Source: JAJYTL01 sp046705265 (lineage in GTDB: Bacteria; Pseudomonadota; Alphaproteobacteria; Ferrovibrionales; Ferrovibrionaceae). From it: a stretch of 64,000 nt of DNA. The position numbers were made by a program, and so were the translations under genes. Positions 1 through 9,156 of this stretch are shown here, piece after piece (the first letter of the stretch is position 1; every line of letters starts with the position of its first letter). The stretch is from assembly GCA_046705265.1 (NCBI GenBank), contig JBJKQL010000103.1:20270-84269 (forward strand), in the 5' to 3' direction. The notes beneath the pieces are model-generated. The model was not told the DNA's origin. It ran no database searches and worked only from the letters and a program-made list of their open reading frames with translations.

Positions 1-441
1 GAACAGGTCGCCGTCGGTCGTGATGCGAAGCTCGCCGCCAATTGGGTTATGGGCGATTTCTTCGCCGCTTGGCGTCGCTCGGGCCAACCGCTCGGCGCCT
101 TTTCGGTAACCGCGGCAAAGCTTGGCGGCCTTATCGACCTGGTCCGCGACGGCACCTTATCGGGCCGGCTCGCGAAGGACGTGTTCGAACTCATGGTCGA
201 GACGGGGAAGGATGCCGCAACGCTCGTCGATGAGCGCGGCCTGAGGCAGGTTACCGATCAAGGTGCGATCGCAGCTGCGATCGATCAGGTGCTTGCCGGC
301 AACGCCGACAAGGTCGCGGAATACCGTGCTGGCCGTGAGAAGCTTTTCGGCTTTTTCGTTGGCCAAGTGATGCGGGCGACCGCCGGCAAGGCCAATCCAG
401 CCGAAGTCAACCGCCTGCTCAAGGAAAAATTGGCGTCTTAG
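1..441 (+). CDS. gatB: Asp/Glu-tRNA amidotransferase subunit B, C-terminal part
   Basis: This is the last 146 codons of GatB; the gene starts before the window and is open from base 1. GatB is the kinase/transamidase subunit of GatCAB, which converts Glu-tRNA(Gln) or Asp-tRNA(Asn) to the amidated forms in the cytoplasm. The visible part starts with RDAKLAANWVMG and continues through the tail and YqeY-like tRNA-binding domain. It ends with KLFGFFVGQVMRAT..KANPAEVNRLLKEKL, the typical GatB C terminus. The reading frame is clean to a TAG stop. A gap of 112 bp separates it from the patatin gene. The family call is very secure; only the N-terminal catalytic part is unseen. Confidence 0.95.
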   Translation, partial: EQVAVGRDAKLAANWVMGDFFAAWRRSGQPLGAFSVTAAKLGGLIDLVRDGTLSGRLAKDVFELMVETGKDAATLVDERGLRQVTDQGAIAAAIDQVLAGNADKVAEYRAGREKLFGFFVGQVMRATAGKANPAEVNRLLKEKLAS

Positions 442-553
442 ACGATCCCTTACGGCTCTCTCTTCCGGGGGGCCAGATCGGACGCGGCTCGCGCTCGACT
501 TCGCCCACGGTTCGGATCATGCTTCGAATCGTCTTTCCGGGGGGCGAGGGGCG

Positions 554-2974
554 GTGCGAAAGCAAAAAGAGCTCCGGCTGGCGGTTGTCTGCTTTGGTGG
601 CGTATCGCTGGCGATCTACATGCACGGTGTTACCAAGGAGCTACTAAAATTAGTCCGGGCCTCGCGTTGCGTTCGCGACGGCACCGAGAATATTGCGCTG
701 CCGGAAGGCGACCGTTCTGATACCGAACACGTCTACGCCGAACTTCTGCGTGCCATCGGCTTCCACCTCGATCTCAGGGTTCTGGTTGACATCGTTGCCG
801 GCGCTTCAGCCGGTGGCATCAATGGCATCATGCTCAGTCGCGCCTTGGCCCACGATCTCGCGATCGATCATCTGCGCGACTTATGGCTGGATGGCGCCGA
901 TGTCGCCCGCCTTCTCGCACCCAATCGGCGGGCCAAGGTCTGGAGCAAGTGGTTTCTCAAGCCCGGGATTTCATTCTTCACGCAGCGCTTTGCCGGCGAG
1001 GTGGGGACTGACGCGGAAGCACGGCGCAATCTCTCGCTCTTTATTCGCTCGCGTTGGTTTCACGCCCCTTTCGACGGCGTGGGATTCAGTAGGCTACTGT
1101 ACCGCGCGCTCGGGCTAATGTCGGGGTCGGCAGGCGAGGCGGGATCGCTGGTGCCGCCCGGCCTTGGTCTCGATCTCTTCGTTACCGTGACGGATCTTTC
1201 TGGCTATCGCCGCCATGTGGCGATTCACGATCCCCCTACCATCGACGATACCGAACATCGCCATATCCTCCATTTTGGCTACCAGCATTGGCGGAGCGGG
1301 GAAACGCGGAGCGATTTCGACCGCGATCATCTTTTCGACCTCGTGTTTGCGGCACGCGCGACCGGTTCTTTCCCCGGGGCCTTTCCGCCGCTCTCGGTGG
1401 CCGAGATCGACCACTTAGCGAAACAGGAGCGGCAGTCGTGGCAGGGGCGCGATGCCTTTCTCGCGCGTGTCTTCGCACCCCAGATAGCGGCCGGTGAAGA
1501 CCCGCAGTCGATCGCCCTGATCGATGGTAGCGTCGTCAACAACAAACCGTTCGATGCCGCCATCGCGGCTCTGCAAGGGCGACCGGCCTATCGCCAGATT
1601 GACCGGCGTCTGCTCTATCTCGAGCCCGATCCGAAACCGAACGGCGCGCGAAGCAAACGCTCCGCCGGCTTTTTCCCGGTGCTGAAGGGTGCACTTTCCG
1701 ACATTCCCCGCAACGAGCCGGTGCATCGAGAACTGGAGCGGATCGAAGCCTTCAACGGCCGCGTTCGGCGTATCCGCCGCATTGTCGAGGCGACACGGCC
1801 GAGGGTCGAGGAGCAGGTTTCGCGCGTCATGGCGGAGGCAGGGGTCGAGGTCGCGGGCGCGGCGGCGGTTACCGCTTGGCGAGCTGCGGCGAACGCTGCT
1901 GCAGCGCGCGAGGCCGGTTTTGCTTACGAAGCCTACCTTCGGCTCAAACTGGTCAATGTCATTGACGATCTCTGCGCCAAGTTCCGCGATGCCAGCGGCA
2001 TCATGGAAAACAGCGTCGCCGCCCATTGGGTGACCGCCGTTGTCTATCGTTGGACAGAACGCCGGGGATTCAACCCGGCCATGCTCGCCCTCGATGATTC
2101 GCAGGCCCCGTGGATTCATTTCCTGCAGGAGCTCGACGCTTCCTTCCGCGAACGGCGTCTGCGCTTCGCCTTGCGCGCCCTCAATGATCTCTATAGTAAG
2201 GTGGGCGAACGGGCGGTGGCGGCGCTCGATGCGGCAAAGACCGAGGTCTACGAGCTTCGCACCGTTTTGCGTCAGGCGAGCGCCCTGCCGCATGAGCACG
2301 AGCAGCTCCGCCTCGGACTCGCCAAGGTCTTTTCCGGCCGTGCTCCACCCGCGGATCGGCGGGGGATTGCGGCCGAGGTAGATCGTTTCGTTGCTGAGAA
2401 GGAGGGCGAGATCGATGCTGCGGTCGAGGCCCTAGCGGCGGCGCAGGCGTTAACCACCATTGACCGCAAAGGCGATGAGCTGTTCGCGACGCGGATTTCC
2501 GCCTTGCTACCGGTTTCTTTCGCGCACGAGCTTCTCATTACCTATCTCGGTTTCGCGTTCTGGGACGTTATGACCTTTTCGCTCACCAACTGGCGCGACC
2601 TTGAGGAGTTCGACGAAATCCGGATCGACCGAATCAGCCCCGAAGACAGCCGGCTGTTTCGATCGCAAACCTACGCGAGTCCCCTGATGGGAACCGGCCT
2701 TAGCCACTTCAGCGCCTTTCTCAGCCGCGCTTATCGCGAAAACGACTATCTCTGGGGACGACTAAACGGCGCTGAAAGGCTGATCGATATCGTGCTCGAC
2801 GCGGCCCGCATCGAGGGCGTCGACAAGGTCATCGACGGCCCGCTTTTGAAGCGTCGGGCGATTGCGGCGATTCTCGATGCCGAAGCGGCGCACCTGCCGA
2901 CCTGCCGCGATCTGATCGCCCAGCTTCGCGGGATTCTGGCCGCGGATCGGGACGAGACGGAAGAGCCTTCCTAA
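554..2974 (+). CDS. Large patatin-like phospholipase (DUF3376-type architecture)
   Basis: An 806-residue protein with an N-terminal patatin fold, likely a lipid acyl hydrolase. The substrate-backbone glycine loop is FGGVSLAIYMHGV (about residues 14-26). The nucleophile elbow GASAG places the serine at residue 85, and the DGSVVNN motif supplies the catalytic aspartate at about residue 324. The remaining 450 residues are mostly helical and match the long patatin-related family with a C-terminal extension rather than plant-type patatins of about 400 residues. The start is GTG at 554, preceded by a purine-rich stretch (gagggg); no better start lies downstream before the patatin loop. It is not obviously in an operon. 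The substrate cannot be told from sequence; membrane phospholipids are the family expectation. Confidence 0.85.
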   Translation: MRKQKELRLAVVCFGGVSLAIYMHGVTKELLKLVRASRCVRDGTENIALPEGDRSDTEHVYAELLRAIGFHLDLRVLVDIVAGASAGGINGIMLSRALAHDLAIDHLRDLWLDGADVARLLAPNRRAKVWSKWFLKPGISFFTQRFAGEVGTDAEARRNLSLFIRSRWFHAPFDGVGFSRLLYRALGLMSGSAGEAGSLVPPGLGLDLFVTVTDLSGYRRHVAIHDPPTIDDTEHRHILHFGYQHWRSGETRSDFDRDHLFDLVFAARATGSFPGAFPPLSVAEIDHLAKQERQSWQGRDAFLARVFAPQIAAGEDPQSIALIDGSVVNNKPFDAAIAALQGRPAYRQIDRRLLYLEPDPKPNGARSKRSAGFFPVLKGALSDIPRNEPVHRELERIEAFNGRVRRIRRIVEATRPRVEEQVSRVMAEAGVEVAGAAAVTAWRAAANAAAAREAGFAYEAYLRLKLVNVIDDLCAKFRDASGIMENSVAAHWVTAVVYRWTERRGFNPAMLALDDSQAPWIHFLQELDASFRERRLRFALRALNDLYSKVGERAVAALDAAKTEVYELRTVLRQASALPHEHEQLRLGLAKVFSGRAPPADRRGIAAEVDRFVAEKEGEIDAAVEALAAAQALTTIDRKGDELFATRISALLPVSFAHELLITYLGFAFWDVMTFSLTNWRDLEEFDEIRIDRISPEDSRLFRSQTYASPLMGTGLSHFSAFLSRAYRENDYLWGRLNGAERLIDIVLDAARIEGVDKVIDGPLLKRRAIAAILDAEAAHLPTCRDLIAQLRGILAADRDETEEPS

Positions 2975-2979
2975 AGGAG

Positions 2980-4407
2980 CTAAAGCGGCGGCCGGCGAGC
3001 GGCCCAGGGCTGCGCTGCCTCGATCTGAGCGGCAAGGCGGAAGAGTGTCGCCTCGTCACCGAAGCGGCCGACGAACTGCACGCCGATCGGCAAACCGTCC
3101 TGAGGCCAGTGAAGTGGCATCGACATTGCTGGATTTCCTGAGGCATTGAAGGGCGAGGTGAAAGCAATCGAGGCCAGGATCGCCTGGTTGAAGCGTTCGA
3201 TATCGCCGGTCGTCATGTCGAGAATGCCAAGCGGGTAGGGTGGGTCGCACATGGTCGGCGTAAGCAAGACATCATAGTCGCGGAAGAACCGGCCGATGGC
3301 ACGCCCCGTCGCGTGCAGAACATCGAGCGCCGCGACGTAATCGGCGGCGCTTGCGGTTCTGCCGATAGCCGCCATGCGTGATGTAATCTCCTCGATATCG
3401 CCAGGCTTCGGCTCGCGCCCGAGACTCTTGCCGCGAGCATCGAGGGCGGCACGAACTTGACCACTGATGATAACGCGGTTGGCGGCGATCAAACGTTCGG
3501 CATCGAAACGAGGGCTGGCCTCAGCCACGTGATGGCCAAGACCTTCGCAAAGCTTTGCCGCGCCTTGCGCGGCGGCACGGCATTCGGCGGTGACCGGCTG
3601 GCCATTCCACGCGGCGGTCGTAACGGCGATGCGAAGCCGGCCAGGATCGGTGCCGACCTCATCGAGGTAAGGGCGAAGCATCGGTGGTGCGCAATAGGGG
3701 TCGCCGGCCTCGGGGCCGGCGCTGGCGTCCAGGAGCGCGGCGCTGTCGCGGACGGAGCGGGTGATGGCATGGTTGATCCCGGCACCGCTCCAGCTTTCGC
3801 CTTTGTCGGGCCCGATCGGCACCCGCGCCCGTGTTGGCTTCATGCCGAACAACCCGCAAGCAGAGGCCGGGATGCGAATCGATCCACCGCCGTCGCTCCC
3901 GTGAGCTGCGGGCACCATGCCTACGGCTACCGCCGCGGCCGCGCCACCGGATGAACCGCCGGCGCTGTGATCGAGTTTCCAGGGATTGCGGGTCGGGCCA
4001 AAGAGGCGCGGTTCGGTCGAGGTGGCGAGGCCGAACTCGGGCGTGTTGGTTTTGCCGAAAATAACCAGACCGGCGGTCTTGTATCGGCCGACCAGTTCAC
4101 TGTCGTGATCGGCGCGGGCATCGGCAAAAAAGCGCGACCCGCCAGTGGTCACCGCTCCCTTATAATAGAGCCCGAGATCCTTAAGCAAAAACGGCACGCC
4201 CGTGAAGTGCCCTTCCGGCAAGCCATCGGCGATCGTAGCCCATGCCTCGTCAAAGAGCCTGGAGACGACCGCGTTGCACGCGGGGTTGCGTGCCTCGACG
4301 CGGGCGATGGCGGCCTCGAGCAGCTCGCCTGCCGTAACCTGCTTGTCACGAACTAGGGCCGCGAGCCCAAGAGCATCATAGCGATCGTATTCAGGCAGAT
4401 CGTTCAC
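2980..4407 (-). CDS. Amidase (amidase signature family)
   Basis: A 475-residue amidase-signature enzyme hydrolysing an amide or related C-N bond. The Ser-cisSer-Lys triad is visible: the lysine in PFLLKDLG near residue 76, and the GGSSGG and GSDGGGSIRIPA blocks that carry the two serines. The frame stays open upstream to 4548, but GTG at 4407 has an ideal GGGAGG ribosome site seven bases ahead, and the protein then starts VNDLPEYDRYDALG as homologues do. It is about 40% longer than small amidases and typical of GatA-like aliphatic amidases. Without a partner GatC it is a catabolic amidase, not the tRNA enzyme. It ends six bases after the convergent patatin gene. A paralogue lies at 35375-36868 with a nearly identical C terminus. 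Confidence 0.88.
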   Translation of the reverse strand: MNDLPEYDRYDALGLAALVRDKQVTAGELLEAAIARVEARNPACNAVVSRLFDEAWATIADGLPEGHFTGVPFLLKDLGLYYKGAVTTGGSRFFADARADHDSELVGRYKTAGLVIFGKTNTPEFGLATSTEPRLFGPTRNPWKLDHSAGGSSGGAAAAVAVGMVPAAHGSDGGGSIRIPASACGLFGMKPTRARVPIGPDKGESWSGAGINHAITRSVRDSAALLDASAGPEAGDPYCAPPMLRPYLDEVGTDPGRLRIAVTTAAWNGQPVTAECRAAAQGAAKLCEGLGHHVAEASPRFDAERLIAANRVIISGQVRAALDARGKSLGREPKPGDIEEITSRMAAIGRTASAADYVAALDVLHATGRAIGRFFRDYDVLLTPTMCDPPYPLGILDMTTGDIERFNQAILASIAFTSPFNASGNPAMSMPLHWPQDGLPIGVQFVGRFGDEATLFRLAAQIEAAQPWAARRPPL

Positions 4408-4560
4408 CGAGACCTCCCTAACCGCTATCCCTAGTACAGCGATTCCTTGAAACCAATCATTTCGAGTGATTTTCCAGCAGCCTGAACAACGTGCATTTAA
4501 CAAGGAAAAACTGCTTGTCCATCGTGTCCCCCACAAGATTTGAATCAAGGAAGCAGTCTA

Positions 4561-5256
4561 CTAGCCAAGGGTAGCGACGAAATCCTCGAGACCGCCGGAA
4601 ATACCGCTTCGCCTTTCGCGTCGCAGACGTTCAGCCTGAATAACGGTCCGCAACTCGGCGAGGCAGGTCGCGACGTCGACATTCACCAGCACGTAGTCAT
4701 ATTCCGGCCAGTGTGAGATCTCCTTTCGCGCGCCCTGCATCCGCTTTTCCACCACAGTGGCGCTGTCCTGGTTACGGCGTTCAAGGCGCCGATGCAATTC
4801 ATCAAGCGAGGGCGGCAAGATGAAAATCCGCACGAGATCGGCCTTGAACTGCCCTTTGGCGAGCTTTTGCGCTCCCTGCCAGTCGATATCGAGAAGGATG
4901 TCGCGGCCTTGCTCGATCGCCGCCGTGATCGGTTCGGCTGGAGTGCCATAGGCATAACCGAAGACTTCGGCATGCTCGAGGAGCACCCCCTCGCGCTTAA
5001 GGCGCTCGAAAGCCGCCGGTTCGATGAAGTGATAATCCACGCCGTCGGTTTCGCTCGGCCGCTGCGGGCGGGTCGTGACCGAAACCGACATCTGTACCGT
5101 CGTGTTTTCGGCAGCAAGCAGAGCCTTGGCAATCGTCGTTTTTCCGGCACCGGAAGGCGAGGAGATGACGATCAAAAGCCCGCGGCGGCGGATGAGGGGG
5201 CCGCCGGCGGATGCCGCGTCGGATTTCCGCACGGCGCCTGCCTCAGATGCGTTCAT
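4561..5256 (-). CDS. gmk: Guanylate kinase
   Basis: Guanylate kinase, 231 residues, phosphorylates GMP to GDP with ATP. The P-loop SSPSGAGKTT lies at about residues 33-42, followed by the GMP-binding region with TTRPQRPSETDGVDYHF and the later LLDIDWQGAQ strand. The N-terminal 25 residues are a variable extension before RRGLLIVISSPSGAGK. The start is taken at the ATG at 5256, with only a weak GAGG upstream; an internal start would lose nothing of the kinase domain. It sits 87 bp downstream of the lyase gene of the catabolic operon, so it could receive read-through, but it is an essential housekeeping gene likely to have its own promoter. Confidence 0.95.
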   Translation of the reverse strand: MNASEAGAVRKSDAASAGGPLIRRRGLLIVISSPSGAGKTTIAKALLAAENTTVQMSVSVTTRPQRPSETDGVDYHFIEPAAFERLKREGVLLEHAEVFGYAYGTPAEPITAAIEQGRDILLDIDWQGAQKLAKGQFKADLVRIFILPPSLDELHRRLERRNQDSATVVEKRMQGARKEISHWPEYDYVLVNVDVATCLAELRTVIQAERLRRERRSGISGGLEDFVATLG

Positions 5257-5343
5257 GCGGGGGCCTCGGTGCCGGGCACGCGTTGCGGGTGGCGGATCGC
5301 ACGTCGATCGTCTTGCCGTGCTGACACTTCACGCCGCTCATCT

Positions 5344-6255
5344 CTAAAGCCCGATCATATCCGCTTGGCGAATGGTGTTATTCAGGATGCGGATCGAGGC
5401 CGCATCCACCATGACACCGTCGACGTTGACGGCGCCGAGCCCTTCCGCCTCGGCCTTTGCATAGGCGGCGGCCAATTTCCGCGCCTGAGCGACGTCTTCC
5501 TGCCGTGGCGTAAATGCTTCGAGCGCGATATCGATCTGTGCCGGGTGTATCGCCCATTTGCCGGCGCAGCCAAGAATCTGAGCCCGGCGGCATTCTTCGC
5601 GAAATCCGTCCGCGTCGCGAAAATCGGCATAAGGCCCGTCGACCGGGTCGATGCCGGCGACACGGCAGGCGATTACCAGCTTGAAGCGCGCATAATGCCA
5701 GATGTCGCCAGGATAGCTGCCGGAGCCGCCGATCGATCTCAGGTTGATGCGGTGTGAGGCGGAATAATCGCCCATGCCGAAGATCAGGCATTCGAGGCGA
5801 GGACTCGCGCGTGCGATATCGTCGACGTTCTGCAGCGCTTCCACTTCCTCGATCAGTGCCTCGATGCCGATTGGTCGGTCGCGCCCGAGCCTCATCTCGA
5901 TCTGGCTCAGCAGGGTCTCGACGAAATAGACATCGGCCGCCGACCTCACTTTCGGCACCATGATGGTGTCGAGATTTTCGCCCGCCCGCTCGACGACGTG
6001 GATGATATCCTCATAGCAATAAGGCGTGCCCAGATCGTTGATGCGGACGCAGCGGGTCTTGCCGTTCCAATCCAACGTGGTGAGGGCCCGGACGATCTGC
6101 GCGCGCGCCTCGACCTTGGCCTTGGGCGCCACCGCGTCCTCGAGATCGAGGAAGACATGGTCCGCCTTGCTCTCAGCTGCTTTGATCATCATCTTTTCGC
6201 TTGAACCAGGTACGGCAAGCTGTACCCGGCGTAATCGTTGCGGTCTCTCGTGCAT
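5344..6255 (-). CDS. CitE-like (HpcH/HpaI family) CoA-thioester lyase
   Basis: A 303-residue member of the CitE/malyl-CoA lyase branch of the HpcH/HpaI aldolases. These Mg-dependent enzymes cleave malyl-CoA, methylmalyl-CoA or citramalyl-CoA to acetyl- or propionyl-CoA plus glyoxylate or pyruvate. Visible features are RRVQLAVPGSSEKM, the HVFLDLEDAVAP strand with the metal-binding acidic cluster, and a later IEALIEEVEALQNV block with a conserved glutamate. The open frame extends 44 codons upstream into the CoA-transferase gene; ATG at 6255 is chosen because it leaves a normal 16-bp gap. It is the last gene of the operon. By context, citramalyl-CoA lyase (Ccl) is the best guess; malyl-CoA lyase is the alternative. 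Confidence 0.85.
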   Translation of the reverse strand: MHERPQRLRRVQLAVPGSSEKMMIKAAESKADHVFLDLEDAVAPKAKVEARAQIVRALTTLDWNGKTRCVRINDLGTPYCYEDIIHVVERAGENLDTIMVPKVRSAADVYFVETLLSQIEMRLGRDRPIGIEALIEEVEALQNVDDIARASPRLECLIFGMGDYSASHRINLRSIGGSGSYPGDIWHYARFKLVIACRVAGIDPVDGPYADFRDADGFREECRRAQILGCAGKWAIHPAQIDIALEAFTPRQEDVAQARKLAAAYAKAEAEGLGAVNVDGVMVDAASIRILNNTIRQADMIGL

Positions 6256-6271
6256 CTCATCCACTCTCGCG

Positions 6272-7519
6272 TTATTGCGTTGGCAGTTTTTCCCGCATTC
6301 CCGAGCCGACCACGCCGGCGTCTCGCCAAACGGCGATCTCAGCATCAGTATAGCCGATGCCGGTGAGCACCGCTTCGGTATCCTCACCGAGGAGCGGCGC
6401 CCGCCGATAACGTCCGGCCGGTGTCTCGGTCATGCCGATCGGCGTGCCGACGATTTCGACCGGCCGCGCACAGCCTGGATGATCGATGCTCTGGATCATG
6501 CCGCGGCTCGCGAAATGCGGATCGGCGGCGATTTCGCCGACATCATAAACCGGGCCGAATGGCACTTTGCCGCCGAGAAGCCGGACGAGATCGGTCTTGG
6601 TCAGGCGACGGGTCATCGCCCCAAGTTCGCCATAGACCGTCTCGGCGTTACGAATCCGGCTTTCATTATCGGCGAAGCGCGGATCAGTCGCTAGATCCGG
6701 CCGGCCGAGGAGTCGGCAGAGATCCGGCCAAAAGGGATCCTCCTGGCAGGCGACGGTGATCCAGCCGTCCTTCGCCGGCAGTATTCCGAAGGGGCAGAAC
6801 AACGGATGGCGGTTGCCTTCGGGTTTCGGAATGCGACCATCATAGGAATATTGATGCATGATGCGCTCGCAAAGCGCGAGCACGCTGTCCACCATGCCGA
6901 CATCGACGAACTGGCCGTGACCGCTCGCCTGCGCGTGATGGACGGCAGCGAGGATGCCGAAGGCGGCCATGATGGCGGGGAAAACGTCGCCGATCCCCGG
7001 CCCGACCTTGGTCGGGGTTGCAGCATCCGGCCCGGTGATTCCCATCAGGCCGCCCATCGCTTGCGCCACCACGTCGAACGCAGGCCAGTTGACATAGGGG
7101 CTTTTCCCGGTGCGCGGATCGCCGAAGCCGCGAATCGCGGCATAAACGAGCTTCGGATTATGCCCGCGCAGGACTTCGTACGAGAGGCCAAGCCGTTCCA
7201 TCACCCCCGCACGGTAATTTTCGACCAGAACATCGGCATCCTCGATCAATCGCAGCAGGATGGCGCGGCCTGCCTCCTGCTTAAGATCGAGAACGACGCT
7301 CCGCTTGTTGCGGTTGACGCTCTGGAAATAGCCGCCGAAGGCCCGCAAAGCATCATCAGGCCGAAAAGGACCGAAGCGTCGGATACGATCGCCTTCCGGC
7401 GGCTCGACTTTGACGACGTCAGCGCCCTGATCCGCGAGCAGCATGGTGCAATAGGGGCCAGCCAGCATCTGAGTAAGATCGACGACCTTTAGATCGGCCA
7501 GCGCGCCCCCATTGCCCAT
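6272..7519 (-). CDS. Class III CoA-transferase (CaiB/BaiF family)
   Basis: A 415-residue formyl-CoA transferase-type enzyme that moves CoA between carboxylic acids via an aspartyl-CoA anhydride. The N terminus has the family pattern LADLKVVDLTQMLAGPYCTMLLADQGADVVKVE, and SVNRNKRSVVLDLK follows. The catalytic aspartate would lie in the FVDVGMVDSVLAL region (about residue 200 onward). It begins three bases after the MaoC stop and ends 16 bp before the lyase. In itaconate pathways a family III transferase activates the acid (Ict). In the 3-hydroxypropionate bicycle a relative isomerises mesaconyl-CoA. Either role fits here, and the sequence alone does not separate them. Confidence 0.88.
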   Translation of the reverse strand: MGNGGALADLKVVDLTQMLAGPYCTMLLADQGADVVKVEPPEGDRIRRFGPFRPDDALRAFGGYFQSVNRNKRSVVLDLKQEAGRAILLRLIEDADVLVENYRAGVMERLGLSYEVLRGHNPKLVYAAIRGFGDPRTGKSPYVNWPAFDVVAQAMGGLMGITGPDAATPTKVGPGIGDVFPAIMAAFGILAAVHHAQASGHGQFVDVGMVDSVLALCERIMHQYSYDGRIPKPEGNRHPLFCPFGILPAKDGWITVACQEDPFWPDLCRLLGRPDLATDPRFADNESRIRNAETVYGELGAMTRRLTKTDLVRLLGGKVPFGPVYDVGEIAADPHFASRGMIQSIDHPGCARPVEIVGTPIGMTETPAGRYRRAPLLGEDTEAVLTGIGYTDAEIAVWRDAGVVGSGMREKLPTQ

Positions 7520-7522
7520 GGG

Positions 7523-7999
7523 CTATGGCTCCACGCGGGGGCGGCGCTTCACCAGAACGCGACGTTCGCCCTCGAACACCACCTCGTCCTTTTGATTTAC
7601 GCCCCAATGGCGAAAATGCACCTCCCCGGCATCGGGGTAATCCGAATCGTTCACGCCCAGCACCTCGGTGAACGCATAGAGCGTGTCGCCATGATGCACT
7701 GGAGTGCGGAAGCGAATTTTGTCGACGCCGAGTTCGGCCAGCGCGTTCTCGCTCGTGTCCTCGCTGGCCAGACCGATGATGAGCGACAGCGTGACCCCGC
7801 CGAAGGTGATGCGCTCACCGAAACGGGTCGATTCCATGGCATGCTGGTTGAAATGCGCTTGGGCAGTGTTCAGCACGAGGTTGGTAAGCAGGACGTTGTC
7901 GATTTCGCCCACCGTCTTGCCGCGGGCGTGGCGGATCACCGTGCCCGGGGTAAAATCCTCGAAGTAATTGTCGCTGCCGGTGAATTCGGCTGGATTCAT
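7523..7999 (-). CDS. MaoC-like enoyl-CoA hydratase (single hotdog), downstream copy
   Basis: A 158-residue MaoC-type hotdog protein that would hydrate an unsaturated acyl-CoA. Features are YFEDFTPGTVIRHARGKTVGEIDN near the N terminus and NTAQAHFNQHAM, with the Asn/His pair typical of the R-hydratase active region. The FGGVTLSLIIGLA helix follows. The ATG overlaps the stop of the acyl-CoA dehydrogenase gene by four bases, indicating translational coupling. It is one of two different short MaoC proteins in this operon. The well-studied mesaconyl-CoA hydratases are about 340 residues with two hotdogs, so the two short proteins might form a heterodimer. That is inference. Confidence 0.85.
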   Translation of the reverse strand: MNPAEFTGSDNYFEDFTPGTVIRHARGKTVGEIDNVLLTNLVLNTAQAHFNQHAMESTRFGERITFGGVTLSLIIGLASEDTSENALAELGVDKIRFRTPVHHGDTLYAFTEVLGVNDSDYPDAGEVHFRHWGVNQKDEVVFEGERRVLVKRRPRVEP

Positions 8000-9156
8000 G
8001 AGCCGCTCCTGCCCAAAAGATGATCGGAAATGATTCGCATCTGGATTTCCGAGGTGCCCTCAAAAATCTTGGTCAATCGTGCGTCGCGCCAATGCCGTTC
8101 GACGGCATAGAGTTTCGTGTAACCCGCACCGCCGTGAATCTGTAGCGCTTCGCTGGTCACGCGCTCAGCCATCTCGCTGGCGTAGAACTTGACCATGGCC
8201 GCTTCCTTGTCGCAGCGGCGCTTCTGATCGATTTCGGTACAGACGTGATACATGAGCTGGCGAGCGGCTTCGACCTCGGTTGCCATTTGCGCGATCTTGA
8301 ATCGGATTGCTTGGAAATCGGCAATCGGCCGGCTGAACTGGACGCGGCCCTTGGCGTATTCGATCGCGTCCTCAAGGCCGCCCCGGGCAAGCCCGATGGC
8401 GCGCGCGGCGGTGTGGGCGCGTGCCTTCTCGAGGCCGGCGGCGGTGAGATAGAAGGCTTTGCCTTCCTCGCCGATGACATTTTCCGCCGGCACGCGGCAG
8501 TTATCGAAGGCGAGTTCCCAGGTCTTCCAGCCGAAGTAGCCAATCTTCGGGATTGGATGGCCCCGAACGCCGGGCGGCAACTCGCCGCGCCGCTTCTCGA
8601 TCAGGAAGCAGGTGAGGCCGATGTGGCGACGGTCATTTGGCGGGTCCGAGGTGCGCGCCACGACCATCAGGAAGTCGGCGCCATCGGCGAAGGTGCACCA
8701 ATACTTATTGCCTGTGATAAGCCAGGAATCGCCGTCTCGGCGTCCGCGGCACGAGATGTTCGCGACGTCCGAACCGGCGTTCGGTTCGGACATGGAAAAG
8801 GCCCCGAGGTATTCCCCTTGCGCCATGCGGGTGAGATAGCGGCGGCGCTGCTCTTCGTTCATGCCGCCCATGCCAATCAACCCATTGCCGCGTGCGATCA
8901 GGCTCGCGACACTCATCCATGCGCGGGAAAGTTCCTCGGTGATCAGGCAATATTCAAAGCAGCCGAGGCCGAGACCGCCGTATTCCTCCCCGATCAGGAT
9001 GCCGAAGTACCCCATCTCGGCAAGTTTCTGCCGAAGTTCCATCGGGATGTCGCCCTGTTCGGGATCGAGCCGGTTGGCTACCGGCAGAACTTCCCGCATG
9101 GCGAATTCGCGCGCCTGAGCCTGAATCAGACGCCGCTCCTCCGTCATGTAGGTCAT
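7996..9156 (-). CDS. Acyl-CoA dehydrogenase
   Basis: A 386-residue flavoprotein of the short/medium-chain acyl-CoA dehydrogenase superfamily, oxidising an acyl-CoA to the 2,3-enoyl-CoA and passing electrons to ETF. It has FGILIGEEYGGLG in the N domain, the signature AFSMSEPNAGSDVANIS in the middle beta domain, and the C-terminal IHGGAGYT and KIFEGTSEIQMRII blocks. The glutamate of IFEGT is at the catalytic-base position of the medium-chain enzymes. It overlaps both neighbours by four bases (ATGA), so it is coupled between the two MaoC genes. The P. aeruginosa itaconate operon also contains an acyl-CoA dehydrogenase of unclear role; here it could make the unsaturated substrate. Confidence 0.9.
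   Translation of the reverse strand: MTYMTEERRLIQAQAREFAMREVLPVANRLDPEQGDIPMELRQKLAEMGYFGILIGEEYGGLGLGCFEYCLITEELSRAWMSVASLIARGNGLIGMGGMNEEQRRRYLTRMAQGEYLGAFSMSEPNAGSDVANISCRGRRDGDSWLITGNKYWCTFADGADFLMVVARTSDPPNDRRHIGLTCFLIEKRRGELPPGVRGHPIPKIGYFGWKTWELAFDNCRVPAENVIGEEGKAFYLTAAGLEKARAHTAARAIGLARGGLEDAIEYAKGRVQFSRPIADFQAIRFKIAQMATEVEAARQLMYHVCTEIDQKRRCDKEAAMVKFYASEMAERVTSEALQIHGGAGYTKLYAVERHWRDARLTKIFEGTSEIQMRIISDHLLGRSGS

Noticed and set aside
463..545. Eleven-base direct repeat TTCCGGGGGGC at 463 and 535
   Set aside because: Short, GC-rich and in a small intergenic gap; likely chance.
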